A stretch of 39,806 bases of DNA from NCBI GenBank assembly GCA_934183165.1, contig CAKPRZ010000009.1, forward strand, positions 1 through 39,806. Direction: 5' to 3'. The position numbers were made by a program, and so were the translations under genes. Positions 1 to 7,987 of the stretch are shown piece after piece (within the stretch, counting starts at the first letter, position 1; each line of letters opens with the position of its first letter). The notes under the pieces are model-generated. The model was not told the DNA's origin and ran no database searches. It saw only the letters and a list, made by a program, of their open reading frames with translations. Source of the stretch: an uncultured Bacilli bacterium (lineage in GTDB: Bacteria; Bacillota_I; Bacilli_A; RF39; UBA660).

Positions 1-1
1 A

Positions 2-25
2 AAAGTGATGCTAACGCACCACTTT
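2..25. terminator. Possible terminator hairpin at window edge
   Basis: AAAGTG (2-7) pairs with CACTTT (20-25), with an inner TGC/GCA pairing across one mismatch. A T-rich stretch follows on the plus strand, and a run of T would be expected on the minus strand beyond the window edge. It may end a gene to the left; the missing flank prevents a firm call. Confidence 0.35.
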
Positions 26-90
26 CGAATTAATATTTTTTCTGATTTTTTGGTATCACATCATTTACAATTATACAATATTTTTGCTTA

Positions 91-130
91 AAACATTTGT
101 TTGACTAAAATATATAATTATGTTATTATT
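91..130 (+). promoter_or_regulatory. lexA promoter with LexA-like operator
   Basis: AAACATTTGTTT (91-102) is a palindrome that matches the core AAC-N4-GTT of the Firmicutes DinR/LexA box (consensus GAAC-N4-GTTC), with both outer G/C positions changed to A/T. It lies just upstream of TATAAT (113-118). An alternative core promoter is TTGACT (101-106) with TATTAT (125-130). Either way the box overlaps or abuts the promoter, consistent with autorepression. The autorepression is inferred from the family. Confidence 0.55.
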
Positions 131-149
131 TTCATGAAGAGGTGCATTT

Positions 150-767
150 ATGGAAAAATTAACTAAAAGACAATATGATATACTGCAAACTGTAAAAAAA
201 TTTATGGCTGTTCATGGATATCCCCCTACTGTCCGTGAAATAGGAAAAGAATTAAATCTTAGTTCACCAGCTACTATTCATTTTCACCTAAAGAAGATAG
301 CTGAAAAAGGATACATAAGAAAAGATAATTCAAAAAATAGAACTATTGAACTTTTAGTTGATAATGAGTTCTTAGATAAAAAAGATGATGTTGTTGATAT
401 TGCATTGCTTGGTAATATTACTGCAGGAAATCCAATTGAAGCAATTGAAACTCCTGATGAATATTTTCAAGTCCCAGCCAATCTACTATCATCAAAAAAA
501 GAATTGTTTGCACTGAATGTTCATGGTGAATCAATGATTAACAAAGGAATACTTAATAATGATATTGTTATTATAGAAAGATGTAGGGATGCTAATAACG
601 GTGATATAGTTGCTGCTATGACTGATCAATTCGAAGTGACATTAAAGACTTTTTATAAAGAAAAAGATCATATAAGACTTCAACCAGAAAACGATACGAT
701 GGCACCAATTATTTTAAATAACGTAACAATACTTGGAAAAGCAGTTGGCTTATACAGAAAAATCTAA
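150..767 (+). CDS. lexA: LexA repressor (SOS regulator, self-cleaving)
   Basis: LexA represses DNA-damage genes and cuts itself when stimulated by RecA filaments. The 205-residue length is typical. Residues 1-68 form the winged helix-turn-helix DNA-binding domain. The self-cleavage site is Ala92-Gly93 (in TAGNP), and the S24 peptidase dyad is Ser128 (in HGESM) and Lys166 (in VTLKTF). The ATG at 150 has a clear ribosome site, AGAGGTG, six bases upstream. A LexA-like box precedes the gene. It ends in a terminator shared with the convergent tcdA gene. Family assignment is secure; which genes it controls here is not visible. Confidence 0.97.
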   Translation: MEKLTKRQYDILQTVKKFMAVHGYPPTVREIGKELNLSSPATIHFHLKKIAEKGYIRKDNSKNRTIELLVDNEFLDKKDDVVDIALLGNITAGNPIEAIETPDEYFQVPANLLSSKKELFALNVHGESMINKGILNNDIVIIERCRDANNGDIVAAMTDQFEVTLKTFYKEKDHIRLQPENDTMAPIILNNVTILGKAVGLYRKI

Positions 768-784
768 GAATTGATCTTAGATTT
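760..784. terminator. Bidirectional terminator between lexA and tcdA
   Basis: A 10-bp perfect stem (AAATCTAAGA 760-769 with TCTTAGATTT 775-784) has a 5-base loop, followed by T runs in both directions. The stop codons of both lexA (765-767) and tcdA (777-779) lie inside the stem arms. Confidence 0.88.
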
Positions 785-1454
785 TTATTATGTCTTTAAT
801 TATATAATTAGCAATTAATGTCCCAGCCATATTAGGAACAAAACACATGCTAGCTATTATTTTATCTTTTTTTAGTGGAACCTCTCTAGATGATAAAACC
901 ATTATTTTATCATTTATTTTATTATCCTTTACCCATTTACGCATAACTTTGGCTAGTGGATCATTAAATGTTTTTCTAATATCTACAATTTCCAAATTCA
1001 ATGGATTTAGTTTATTACCGGTTCCCATACAAGATATAAACTTGATTTTTCTTTTTAAGCATTCTAAAATAATAGCCTTTTTAGTTTGTACACTATCACA
1101 AGCATCAACAACATAATCAATTTTTATTGTATCAAAAACATTTTTTATGTTTTCACTATCCAAAAACATATCATATTTTATAACTTCGCAGTCTGGGTTT
1201 ATTTTTTTTATCGTTTCATAGCAAGCATCTACTTTTTTGTGCCCTATATTGTCTTGAAAAGTAATTATTTGCCTATTTAAATTTGACAAATCAACAATAT
1301 CAAAATCAACTATAATAACTTTTTTTATTCCGCTTCGAACAAGCGACAATACACAACTTCCACCTACTCCACCAAGACCAACAACCAAAACAGTTTTATC
1401 ATTTATCTTGCTTAGATTTTCTCCACCTATTAATCTTTCTATTCTATCAAACAT
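777..1454 (-). CDS. tcdA: tRNA threonylcarbamoyladenosine dehydratase TcdA (YrvM)
   Basis: This ThiF/E1-like enzyme uses ATP to dehydrate and cyclise t6A at position 37 of ANN-reading tRNAs, giving ct6A. The nucleotide-binding loop GLGGVGG is at residues 26-32, followed by DFDIVDLSNLNRQ (about 49-61), the hallmark of E1-like enzymes. The family's usual opening 'RxxxLxG' is seen as FDRIERLIGG. An in-frame TTG at 1484 would add ten residues but sits against the upstream T run. The ATG at 1454 has the ribosome site AGGTG just upstream, so it was chosen, giving 225 residues. The 6S RNA candidate lies immediately upstream on the same strand, so read-through from its promoter is possible. Confidence 0.92.
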   Translation of the reverse strand: MFDRIERLIGGENLSKINDKTVLVVGLGGVGGSCVLSLVRSGIKKVIIVDFDIVDLSNLNRQIITFQDNIGHKKVDACYETIKKINPDCEVIKYDMFLDSENIKNVFDTIKIDYVVDACDSVQTKKAIILECLKRKIKFISCMGTGNKLNPLNLEIVDIRKTFNDPLAKVMRKWVKDNKINDKIMVLSSREVPLKKDKIIASMCFVPNMAGTLIANYIIKDIIKI

Positions 1455-1485
1455 TTTATCACCTGCCATCTCATAATTTGACAAT

Positions 1486-1668
1486 AAAAAAAGTCCAAAA
1501 GAAAGAATACCTTACGATAAAAACCCGCTCTCCGGCAGGTGGGTGTCTTTATTTAACCTTTAGGATCCTTGATAAATTAGATCAAGTATTCAACACCAGT
1601 TAAAGATCAAAACTCCCTAATCGTAACTTTAGTCGGTTTTATACTATAAGTGTTCTATTCTTCTAGAC
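1486..1668 (-). ncRNA. ssrS: 6S RNA candidate (ssrS/bsrA-like)
   Basis: This is a stretch of about 183 nt with no credible reading frame. It has its own strong promoter (1675-1703) and ends in a run of seven T (1492-1486 on the minus strand). The first and last bases pair: GTC-TAGAAGAATA at the 5' end with TATTCTTTC-TTTTGGAC at the 3' end. Inside, TTACGAT pairs with ATCGTAA, TTTAAC pairs with GTTAAA, and CTTGAT pairs with ATCAAG as an apical hairpin. A long rod closed by its ends, of this length and with its own promoter, fits 6S RNA, which binds sigma-A RNA polymerase. From memory, B. subtilis 6S-1 also lies next to yrvM (tcdA). The call rests on structure and synteny, not on a covariance search. 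Confidence 0.7.
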
Positions 1669-1674
1669 AATTAT

Positions 1675-1703
1675 ATTGTAGCATATTTCAATTGAATATT
1701 CAA
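1675..1703 (-). promoter_or_regulatory. Sigma-A promoter of the 6S RNA candidate
   Basis: On the minus strand, -35 TTGAAT (1703-1698), a 17-bp spacer and -10 TACAAT (1680-1675) are seen, with the extended -10 bases TGC (1683-1681). The predicted start near 1668 coincides with the 5' arm of the closing stem. Confidence 0.75.
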
Positions 1704-1733
1704 TTAATTTAGTAATACTTTACACTTTTAATG

Positions 1734-2441
1734 TTAACTAATTTGTTCTAAATATTTATTGTATTGATTCGATAAGTTATCTTTATTAAAAACTATATGA
1801 TCATTCTCTATATACCAAGAATTTTTGTTTTCAACTAAGAAATTTATTATCTTATTATAATTATCAAGAATATTTAATATTTGATTTATTGATTCTGTCA
1901 AACTGTTATCATCTTTATCCATTTCACCAATCAATTGATCTTTATAAAAATCAATGTAATATTGATCTATATCTTTTTCATTAAGATAGCTCATTATTTT
2001 TTCATCAGACAAATAAAGATTATATTTAGATAATGTTTCTTTTAATGAATTTTCTGTTGTTTCTATATATTTTTTAGTATTTATAAATAAAGGTCCATCT
2101 TTTTTATAATTACTAGCCGTAATAATATCAGTTAATTTTTCATCATCCAATATATTAATAATTTTTTCCATATTAGCTAATGAATCCTTTAAGTATTTTT
2201 TTGCAGCCTGTTCAATTACTTTATAATCACCGCTACTAACAGTTTCATCTAGCTTTTTATTTATTGAAGAAAATTCTATTTTTTCATTATTAATCAAACC
2301 ATATATTTCATCAAATTCATTAATTAATTTTTTCTCTTCCTTTCTATCCTTAATGTATGTACTACCAATACCTATTCCAATTATTACTAATAGCAAAACA
2401 AAAATGATAATTACTATTTTTAATATTTTACTTTTTTTCAT
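1734..2441 (-). CDS. Membrane-anchored extracytoplasmic protein, unknown function
   Basis: Not recognised. The 235-residue protein starts with a lysine-rich head and one hydrophobic segment (about residues 8-28, very rich in I/V/L). A charged, mostly helical extracellular part follows, likely coiled coil in places. No lipobox cysteine, enzyme motif or repeat is evident. A good ribosome site (AGGTGAG) precedes the ATG, and a consensus promoter lies at 2471-2499, so it seems to be a single-gene transcript upstream of the 6S/tcdA unit. Anchored helical proteins of this kind are common in AT-rich Firmicutes. Confidence 0.8.
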   Translation of the reverse strand: MKKSKILKIVIIIFVLLLVIIGIGIGSTYIKDRKEEKKLINEFDEIYGLINNEKIEFSSINKKLDETVSSGDYKVIEQAAKKYLKDSLANMEKIINILDDEKLTDIITASNYKKDGPLFINTKKYIETTENSLKETLSKYNLYLSDEKIMSYLNEKDIDQYYIDFYKDQLIGEMDKDDNSLTESINQILNILDNYNKIINFLVENKNSWYIENDHIVFNKDNLSNQYNKYLEQIS

Positions 2442-2470
2442 ATACTCACCTCAATCTAAAAAGCAAATTA

Positions 2471-2499
2471 ATTATAATAAATTAAATTATTTTTGTGAA
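2471..2499 (-). promoter_or_regulatory. Sigma-A promoter for the 235-residue membrane protein
   Basis: On the minus strand, TTCACA (2499-2494), a 17-bp spacer and TATAAT (2476-2471) are seen, followed by the AGGTGAG ribosome site and the ATG at 2441. Confidence 0.65.
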
Positions 2500-2542
2500 G
2501 TTCTATTTTTTAATAAAGTTAAACTATAAATGTATAAGTATG

Positions 2543-4888
2543 TTAATTTTCTTTACTTATCTTTTTTACTATAAATGTAACAAAACTATTTAATTTATCA
2601 AATATATAAATACTACATATACCAAATACTGTATATAAAAGTATAGTATTAAAAGTTATTTGAGTTAAATCAAAGAAGTCATACCAAAATATTAGTATGT
2701 ATACAAATAAAGCAATTAAGAAAAATACTAATATAGTTCTTAATAAATTAAATGGACGGCATAATCTAAACAAGAAAATAAATCCAGTAGTTCCAGTCAT
2801 TATAACAATTAAAGTTGAAGCCAAATTAGGATCAATATTAAATTGTTTTTTAAAGAGTACAATCATTACAACATTAAATACAACTGTTAGTGCTGGAGGA
2901 ATACTTTTACTTATTACTTTAAGCATAAAATTTCCCTTAACCCTATCATGATTTGATTCTAATGCCAGAATAAACGAAGGAATACTAATTGTACATGCTG
3001 TAATCAAACTTAAATGAATTGGTAAATAGAAATATTCACTCTTCATAAATATACAAATCACTACTAATATTGCCGTAAAAATAGTTTTAATTAATAGTAA
3101 GGATGCAGAACGTTCAACATTATTGATGGTTCTTCTACCTTCTGCAACAACTTTAGGCATTGAAGAAAAATTAGAATCTAATAAGACTAGTTGACTAACA
3201 TTTTTTGCTGCATCACTACCACTTGCCATAGCTATACTACAATCCGCTTTTTTAAGAGCTAAAACATCATTCACACCATCACCCGTCATAGCAACAACAT
3301 GTCCATGACGTTGTAAACTTTCAATAATCTTTTTCTTTTGCTCTGGTTTTACTCTACCAAAGACATCATAATCTTCTACAATATCTTCAATATCATCTTC
3401 TTCTAAGGAAGAAACATCAATTCCTTTAATATTGTCAAGCCCAGCACGAGTTGCAATATTACAAACAGTATTAAATCCATCACCACTTATAATTTTAACA
3501 GCAACGCCTTGTTCTTTGAAATATCTTAACGTATCCGGAGCTTCTTTTCTTATTTTATCTTGAATTAATATAAAGCCTAAAACCTTAAGGTTAGTTGGTT
3601 TAGTTTCTAATTCACTTCTGCCCTTAGCAAGTACCAAAACACGATAATCACTATAAGATTTCACTTTTTCCTTATATTTATTAAAATCACTCTTTAATAC
3701 AAATTCTGGCGCCCCAATATAATAACTTCCCTGTTCATTAAATGATACTGCGGAGTACTTTCTAGAAGAAGAAAATTCTACTATTTCGTTTATTTCCCAT
3801 GATCCCTTATCATGATAATAATTACATATTGCATCCATAGTAGCATTATTATTTTCAAAAGCAAAACAAACATTTTTTAATGTTTCATCTAGTACTTCTT
3901 TATACTTCACACTTTCTGGAATTATATCTATTACTTCCATTGCACCTTCTGTAATTGTTCCCGTTTTATCAAGACATATTACATCTACTCTTGCTAAAGT
4001 TTCAATACAATAAAGTTGTTGGACTAAGACATTGTATTTAGCAAGTCTTACTACACTTACAGCCATAACTGAACTAGTAAGTAAAAGAAGCCCTTCTGGA
4101 ATCATGCCAATTAAAGCTCCAACTGTATTAAATGTTGATGCTACCCAATCATTTGTAACTGATAACTGATTAATAAAAAGAAGAATTCCTACTGGCACGA
4201 TAACAATAGATAATACTTTTAATATTTTTTCAAAAGAACTCATAATGACAGAATTAACTTTTTTATTATATTTAGCTTCACTACTTATTTTAGAAATATA
4301 ATTGTCCTTACCAATATGGTCAATTCTAGCGTATGCTACTCCACTTACTATAAAACTTCCAGATAAGATAGTATCTCCTACTTTTTTAGTAATAGGATCA
4401 ACTTCACCAGTAATGAATGATTCATTAACTTCAACCGTTCCATTTAATATTTCACAGTCACATACAACCTGATCTCCTAAGGCAAATTTTACTACATCAT
4501 CCAATACTATTTGATCTAAATCAAGCTCTACTTCTTTTTTGCTTCTAATAGCAGTTAACTTTGATGAAGCTAGAACTGATAATTTATCAATTGTTTTCTT
4601 AGAAATTATTTCTTGTACTGTACTAATAATACTATTAAAAATAATAACTCCCATAAAAGTACAATTTTTAATTGATTCAAATATTTCTCCACCAATAATT
4701 CCTGCTACTATTATAGCACCACCTAAAACACAATTTAAAAAGTTAAAATAAGTAAAGAAATTATCTCTAAATATTTTACCAATACTTTTAGTTGGTGGTT
4801 GATCGTTGTAATTGATTAAACCCTCTTCTATTCTTTTACTTACTTGTTCTTCATTTAATCCTTCTTTGTAGTTTGGATTATACCTCAT
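2543..4888 (-). CDS. Cation-translocating P-type ATPase (CtpE/Exp7-like, probably Ca2+)
   Basis: This is an ATP-driven membrane cation pump. All catalytic landmarks are present: the TGE actuator motif (about 160-162), the PEGL transmembrane motif in the helix before the catalytic loop, the phosphorylated Asp307 in DKTGT, and the hinge TGDGVND (about 535-541). Paired transmembrane helices lie near 45-95, 220-285 and in the C-terminal third. There is no N-terminal metal-binding domain with CxxC, which argues against a copper or cadmium pump. PEGL together with the 781-residue length resembles the CtpE/Exp7 group, reported as Ca2+ transporters in mycobacteria; the substrate is inferred. The GTG at 4900 is in frame, but GGTGA lies five bases before the ATG at 4888, so the latter was chosen. 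Confidence 0.93.
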   Translation of the reverse strand: MRYNPNYKEGLNEEQVSKRIEEGLINYNDQPPTKSIGKIFRDNFFTYFNFLNCVLGGAIIVAGIIGGEIFESIKNCTFMGVIIFNSIISTVQEIISKKTIDKLSVLASSKLTAIRSKKEVELDLDQIVLDDVVKFALGDQVVCDCEILNGTVEVNESFITGEVDPITKKVGDTILSGSFIVSGVAYARIDHIGKDNYISKISSEAKYNKKVNSVIMSSFEKILKVLSIVIVPVGILLFINQLSVTNDWVASTFNTVGALIGMIPEGLLLLTSSVMAVSVVRLAKYNVLVQQLYCIETLARVDVICLDKTGTITEGAMEVIDIIPESVKYKEVLDETLKNVCFAFENNNATMDAICNYYHDKGSWEINEIVEFSSSRKYSAVSFNEQGSYYIGAPEFVLKSDFNKYKEKVKSYSDYRVLVLAKGRSELETKPTNLKVLGFILIQDKIRKEAPDTLRYFKEQGVAVKIISGDGFNTVCNIATRAGLDNIKGIDVSSLEEDDIEDIVEDYDVFGRVKPEQKKKIIESLQRHGHVVAMTGDGVNDVLALKKADCSIAMASGSDAAKNVSQLVLLDSNFSSMPKVVAEGRRTINNVERSASLLLIKTIFTAILVVICIFMKSEYFYLPIHLSLITACTISIPSFILALESNHDRVKGNFMLKVISKSIPPALTVVFNVVMIVLFKKQFNIDPNLASTLIVIMTGTTGFIFLFRLCRPFNLLRTILVFFLIALFVYILIFWYDFFDLTQITFNTILLYTVFGICSIYIFDKLNSFVTFIVKKISKEN

Positions 4889-5000
4889 ATTAGTCACCAC
4901 ACTCTATGTTAACATTATAATAAAAAAAACATCTCAATACAATAAATACCAAGATATTAAAATAAATTTAATTGATAATTTGTCAATTTTTAACAGAATT

Positions 5001-5546
5001 TCATTTTTGGCATAACTCAAGTGTTTTTTTCATGGTGTTGGCGGTCCTTATTGTAATTTCATCTTTTATACTTGTACTAGCTGTTTTACTCCACCAATTT
5101 GATTTTCTGTAATCTTTTAATGAATAAGACCAAAATATTGAATTTTTATATTCTTTACTTTTTTCAATATTTTCTTTTTCTTTTCCTAGGCTTTGATATA
5201 CTTCAATACTTTTAGTTGGTGGAATGATAAAAATTATATTATCATATACATTTTTGTCATCTGTTCCCCACCACGTAGGGCTATTATTAAGTAAATCTTT
5301 AAGATAATTATATTTCATAATAAATATAGGAATATTTAAATTAAATTTATCTTTTATAATTTTAGAAATATCTTTAACTATAAGTTTCTCATTATAATTG
5401 TCACTATCAAAAATTATATTACCACTATTAAGATATGTTGAAACATTTTGACATTCATGCTGTTCTAACTCCAATTTTAATTCTTTCATTGAAATTTTGT
5501 TTTTCCCACTTATATTAACTTCTCTTAATAAAACTATATATTTCAT
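5001..5546 (-). CDS. DUF1697 family protein
   Basis: The opening 'KYIVLLREVNISGKNKISM' and the following 'STYLNSGNIIFDS' are the signature of the DUF1697 family, whose biochemical role is not established. Family members are about 170-190 residues; this one is 181 from the ATG at 5546. A GTG/ATG pair at 5561/5558 is too close to the AGGTG ribosome site to be used well. The gene follows the GNAT gene directly, and the upstream stop at 5562 nearly touches it, so the two are probably co-transcribed. Confidence 0.85.
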   Translation of the reverse strand: MKYIVLLREVNISGKNKISMKELKLELEQHECQNVSTYLNSGNIIFDSDNYNEKLIVKDISKIIKDKFNLNIPIFIMKYNYLKDLLNNSPTWWGTDDKNVYDNIIFIIPPTKSIEVYQSLGKEKENIEKSKEYKNSIFWSYSLKDYRKSNWWSKTASTSIKDEITIRTANTMKKTLELCQK

Positions 5547-5561
5547 AATTATAATCATCAC

Positions 5562-6071
5562 CTAAATATGTTCTATTACATAAATATTTTCATTTAATTG
5601 TTGCTTTCCAATTGTCACTTTTCTTTTTTCCTTAAATTGACACCCCATATGTTTGTAAAATTCATTTGAGGGATTTTTTTCTAAGCACCCTACTATCAAT
5701 TTGTGATAGCCCATTTTGACAAGTTCTTCTTTTGCTCTTTCAAATAAGATTTTTCCATATCCTTGTTTTTTTGTTTCATTTAATAAATATAGAGCTCCAA
5801 CTTCTCCATAGTCTTCATAATCGGGATATTTAGATTTTCCAACTTTAAATATTCCAACATACTTATCATTAACTTTTAATAGAAACTTTTTATTATTATC
5901 ATTTAATCCTTTTATCAAATTATCTTTTGTCTTATCAATCTTAGTATTTATATCAGCTAAAAATTCTTGATCTATAATACCAATATAACTTTGACACCAC
6001 GCTAAAGTATTAACTTTTGCATATTCAATAGCGTTATCTTTATTCATTTGTACAATTTCATAACTACTCAT
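5562..6071 (-). CDS. GNAT family N-acetyltransferase
   Basis: This enzyme would transfer an acetyl group from acetyl-CoA to an unknown acceptor. The 169-residue protein has the GNAT acetyl-CoA loop 'KKQGYGKILFERA' (Q-x-x-G-x-G type, near residues 113-125), preceded by the beta-strand segment 'YGEVGALYLL'. Near the C-terminus it has 'NPSNEFYKHMGCQFKEKR', the usual N...FY...GF end of the fold. The ribosome site GAAGGA precedes the ATG. It is flanked by the FSCAGH-motif gene upstream and DUF1697 downstream, a compact group of small accessory genes. Substrate cannot be told from sequence. Confidence 0.88.
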   Translation of the reverse strand: MSSYEIVQMNKDNAIEYAKVNTLAWCQSYIGIIDQEFLADINTKIDKTKDNLIKGLNDNNKKFLLKVNDKYVGIFKVGKSKYPDYEDYGEVGALYLLNETKKQGYGKILFERAKEELVKMGYHKLIVGCLEKNPSNEFYKHMGCQFKEKRKVTIGKQQLNENIYVIEHI

Positions 6072-6098
6072 ACTCTATTTTCCTTCTTTAAATATGTA

Positions 6099-6602
6099 TT
6101 ATAAACTATCAACCCAGGTCTCTAGTTGATTTCGTGCTGTAGTCAATTCTTCATTTATTTGTATATCACTTTTCACTTTGGTATGTTCCTTATCAAGATA
6201 AAAATCAATTATTTTTGATATATAAGATTTACCATTGACTAATTCATAATTATATTCTTCTGGTAAAGTAGAAAATTGATAATCTTTTGCAAAAGATATG
6301 TAAATGCAAGTAAACACTTTCTCATCTTTATGATAAAAATAATCTTTATTTTTTCCTATAAAATGCAAGGATTTATCTACTTTGGCATCTTTAAGGTATT
6401 CTTCTAAGTTGTCAATTGGTAATTTGTGTACCGGCCACAACAAGCCAACTTCATTATGCCCTGCACACGAAAACTTCGTTTCAAATCCCTTTTTATTTAA
6501 CTTTGCAATTATATTTCTAATATCATAATCACAGTATATATAGTTTTCCAATTCATCCTTTATTTCAAAAGTTTCCTTATTTATAAATGATATTAATGCC
6601 AT
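6099..6602 (-). CDS. Unknown protein with FSCAGH motif
   Basis: Not assigned to a family with confidence. The 167-residue soluble protein has no signal peptide. Near residues 25-49 it carries 'DIRNIIAKLNKKGFETKFSCAGH', a pattern (NxKGxxTxxSCxGH) that I associate with small uncharacterised bacterial and phage proteins. The Cys and His could be functional. The rest is charged, with aromatic-rich strands. AAGGATG lies upstream of the ATG. The gap to the GNAT gene is 27 bases, so co-expression is likely. Confidence 0.75.
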   Translation of the reverse strand: MALISFINKETFEIKDELENYIYCDYDIRNIIAKLNKKGFETKFSCAGHNEVGLLWPVHKLPIDNLEEYLKDAKVDKSLHFIGKNKDYFYHKDEKVFTCIYISFAKDYQFSTLPEEYNYELVNGKSYISKIIDFYLDKEHTKVKSDIQINEELTTARNQLETWVDSL

Positions 6603-6718
6603 TTTACATCCTTTTTCCCTTCTAATTACAATTATAATCTACTAGTGAATCAAAGTCATCTATTATTTTTCACATAAAGATATTCATCATCTTTTATATA
6701 AGAAAAACTAAAGTTTAT

Positions 6719-6745
6719 AAAATACTTATCTTATTTTAGTATTTT
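6719..6745 (-). terminator. Possible weak terminator after the hydrolase gene
   Basis: AAAATACT (6719-6726) pairs with AGTATTTT (6738-6745) with an 11-base loop that contains the hydrolase stop codon. The minus-strand tail is only moderately T-rich. The surrounding 128-base gap (6603-6730) otherwise shows only AT-rich sequence, including a TATAAT upstream of the next gene without a convincing -35. Confidence 0.4.
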
Positions 6746-7984
6746 CTTATTTAAATCATTTATAAAAATATCGACATCACTAAATATTCTTTCTCTTTCA
6801 TCAAATATTGTTCTATGATTTCCATTATAATCTTTAAATTGACAATCCAATTCACATTTATTATATATTTTTTCTTGCTCTTTAAATCTATCTTGCGTTC
6901 TAATTCCCAATTCCTTATTAACTATATTAACTTCCTCATCGTTGAATAAATCAAATGCTGCTAAATAATCGCCATTATCTTTAAATAGAAATGTTTGATT
7001 TAATTGATTACCCTGTTCATCAAACAATAATGTATTTTCACCTTTGTTGTTTTTATAGAAAATGCATTTATTTAAATCTTTATTATTAATAATAATACTC
7101 TTTATTTCACGTTTTCCATCTTCAGAATAATATAGAATATAAATAATTTTACTATTATCATCATAATCATTAATAAATGGTGTTAGATTTCCACATTCAT
7201 CTCTAACTATACTTTCATTACCATTTTCATCAATGTAATGAATGTGATTAAATTTTGGCATTGCTGAATCAGATAAATCTTTTTTTCCAATATAATAGAA
7301 AAATTTTATTTTTTTAAATTCTTTCTCATTAAATTTTTCTTTAATATCAGATATACCTAATGGATATTTTAATTCTTTTCCATTTATTTCAGAAATTGGC
7401 ATTGAGATTACTCCGCCTGTTCCTCCTGCAATAACCGCTTTAAATATTTCAGGATGTAAAAGGGCTAAATGGGATGCAAATTTTGCGCCTTCCGAATAAC
7501 CTGAAATAATTACTTTTGAATCAACATTTATATTTTCATTTTTTAACACCTCTATTGCATACTCAATAATTGCTTTATGTTGATCGGCTAAGTCATTATA
7601 CAAATACATGTAATTTTGAAATTTTTTGTCTTCTTCTTCTAAATTAAAATTATTATATAAACAATCTCTTCCTAAAAAATTAGGTCTAAATTTAGTAAAT
7701 CTTGGAACATAAGGAATTACCATTGGATTACCATTTTCCAAACATAGATGAGTTAGCATCGGATCAATACTGCCTAAATCTTTTTTAGTTTTATCTATTA
7801 ATTCTTCTATTGAATTACATTCGTTAGAAAAATCTGATGTCAAATTACAAGCATATATTATATTTGGATTTTCATTTAATTCTTTAGGCATTAAAATTTT
7901 AAACGGAAAATTAAACCCTAATTCAACATTTTCTGGCACATCAATATAATTAACTAGTATACCTCTAAAATTCATTTCTTTCAT
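6731..7984 (-). CDS. Alpha/beta hydrolase family protein with extra C-terminal region
   Basis: Probable serine hydrolase or esterase, cytoplasmic (no signal peptide). The nucleophile elbow GYSEG (Ser164) follows a beta strand, and the context 'SGYSEGAKFASHLALLHPEIFKAVIAGGTGG' is typical of this fold. The following 'IKFFYYIGKKDLSDS' has the usual acid-bearing strand. From about residue 235 onward there are several 'DExGN'-type turns (DENGNES, DECGN, DEQGN, KDNGDY) that are not part of a standard hydrolase core and may be a small beta-rich add-on. It starts three bases after the rRNA methyltransferase stop, with its ribosome site (AAGGAAAG) inside that gene, so the two are coupled. Substrate unknown. 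Confidence 0.82.
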   Translation of the reverse strand: MKEMNFRGILVNYIDVPENVELGFNFPFKILMPKELNENPNIIYACNLTSDFSNECNSIEELIDKTKKDLGSIDPMLTHLCLENGNPMVIPYVPRFTKFRPNFLGRDCLYNNFNLEEEDKKFQNYMYLYNDLADQHKAIIEYAIEVLKNENINVDSKVIISGYSEGAKFASHLALLHPEIFKAVIAGGTGGVISMPISEINGKELKYPLGISDIKEKFNEKEFKKIKFFYYIGKKDLSDSAMPKFNHIHYIDENGNESIVRDECGNLTPFINDYDDNSKIIYILYYSEDGKREIKSIIINNKDLNKCIFYKNNKGENTLLFDEQGNQLNQTFLFKDNGDYLAAFDLFNDEEVNIVNKELGIRTQDRFKEQEKIYNKCELDCQFKDYNGNHRTIFDERERIFSDVDIFINDLNKKILK

Positions 7985-7987
7985 AAT

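Noticed and set aside
342..356. GAAC-N4-GAAC inside lexA as a second LexA box
   Set aside because: It is a direct repeat, not the required inverted GAAC/GTTC, and lies in the coding region.
777..1484. TTG start at 1484 for tcdA
   Set aside because: It sits against the T run of the upstream RNA without a ribosome site; the ATG at 1454 has AGGTG and matches the family's start.
1486..1668. T-box or riboswitch leader of tcdA
   Set aside because: No AGGGTGG T-box sequence or known aptamer core was seen. The element has its own closing stem and terminal T run, which fits 6S RNA better.
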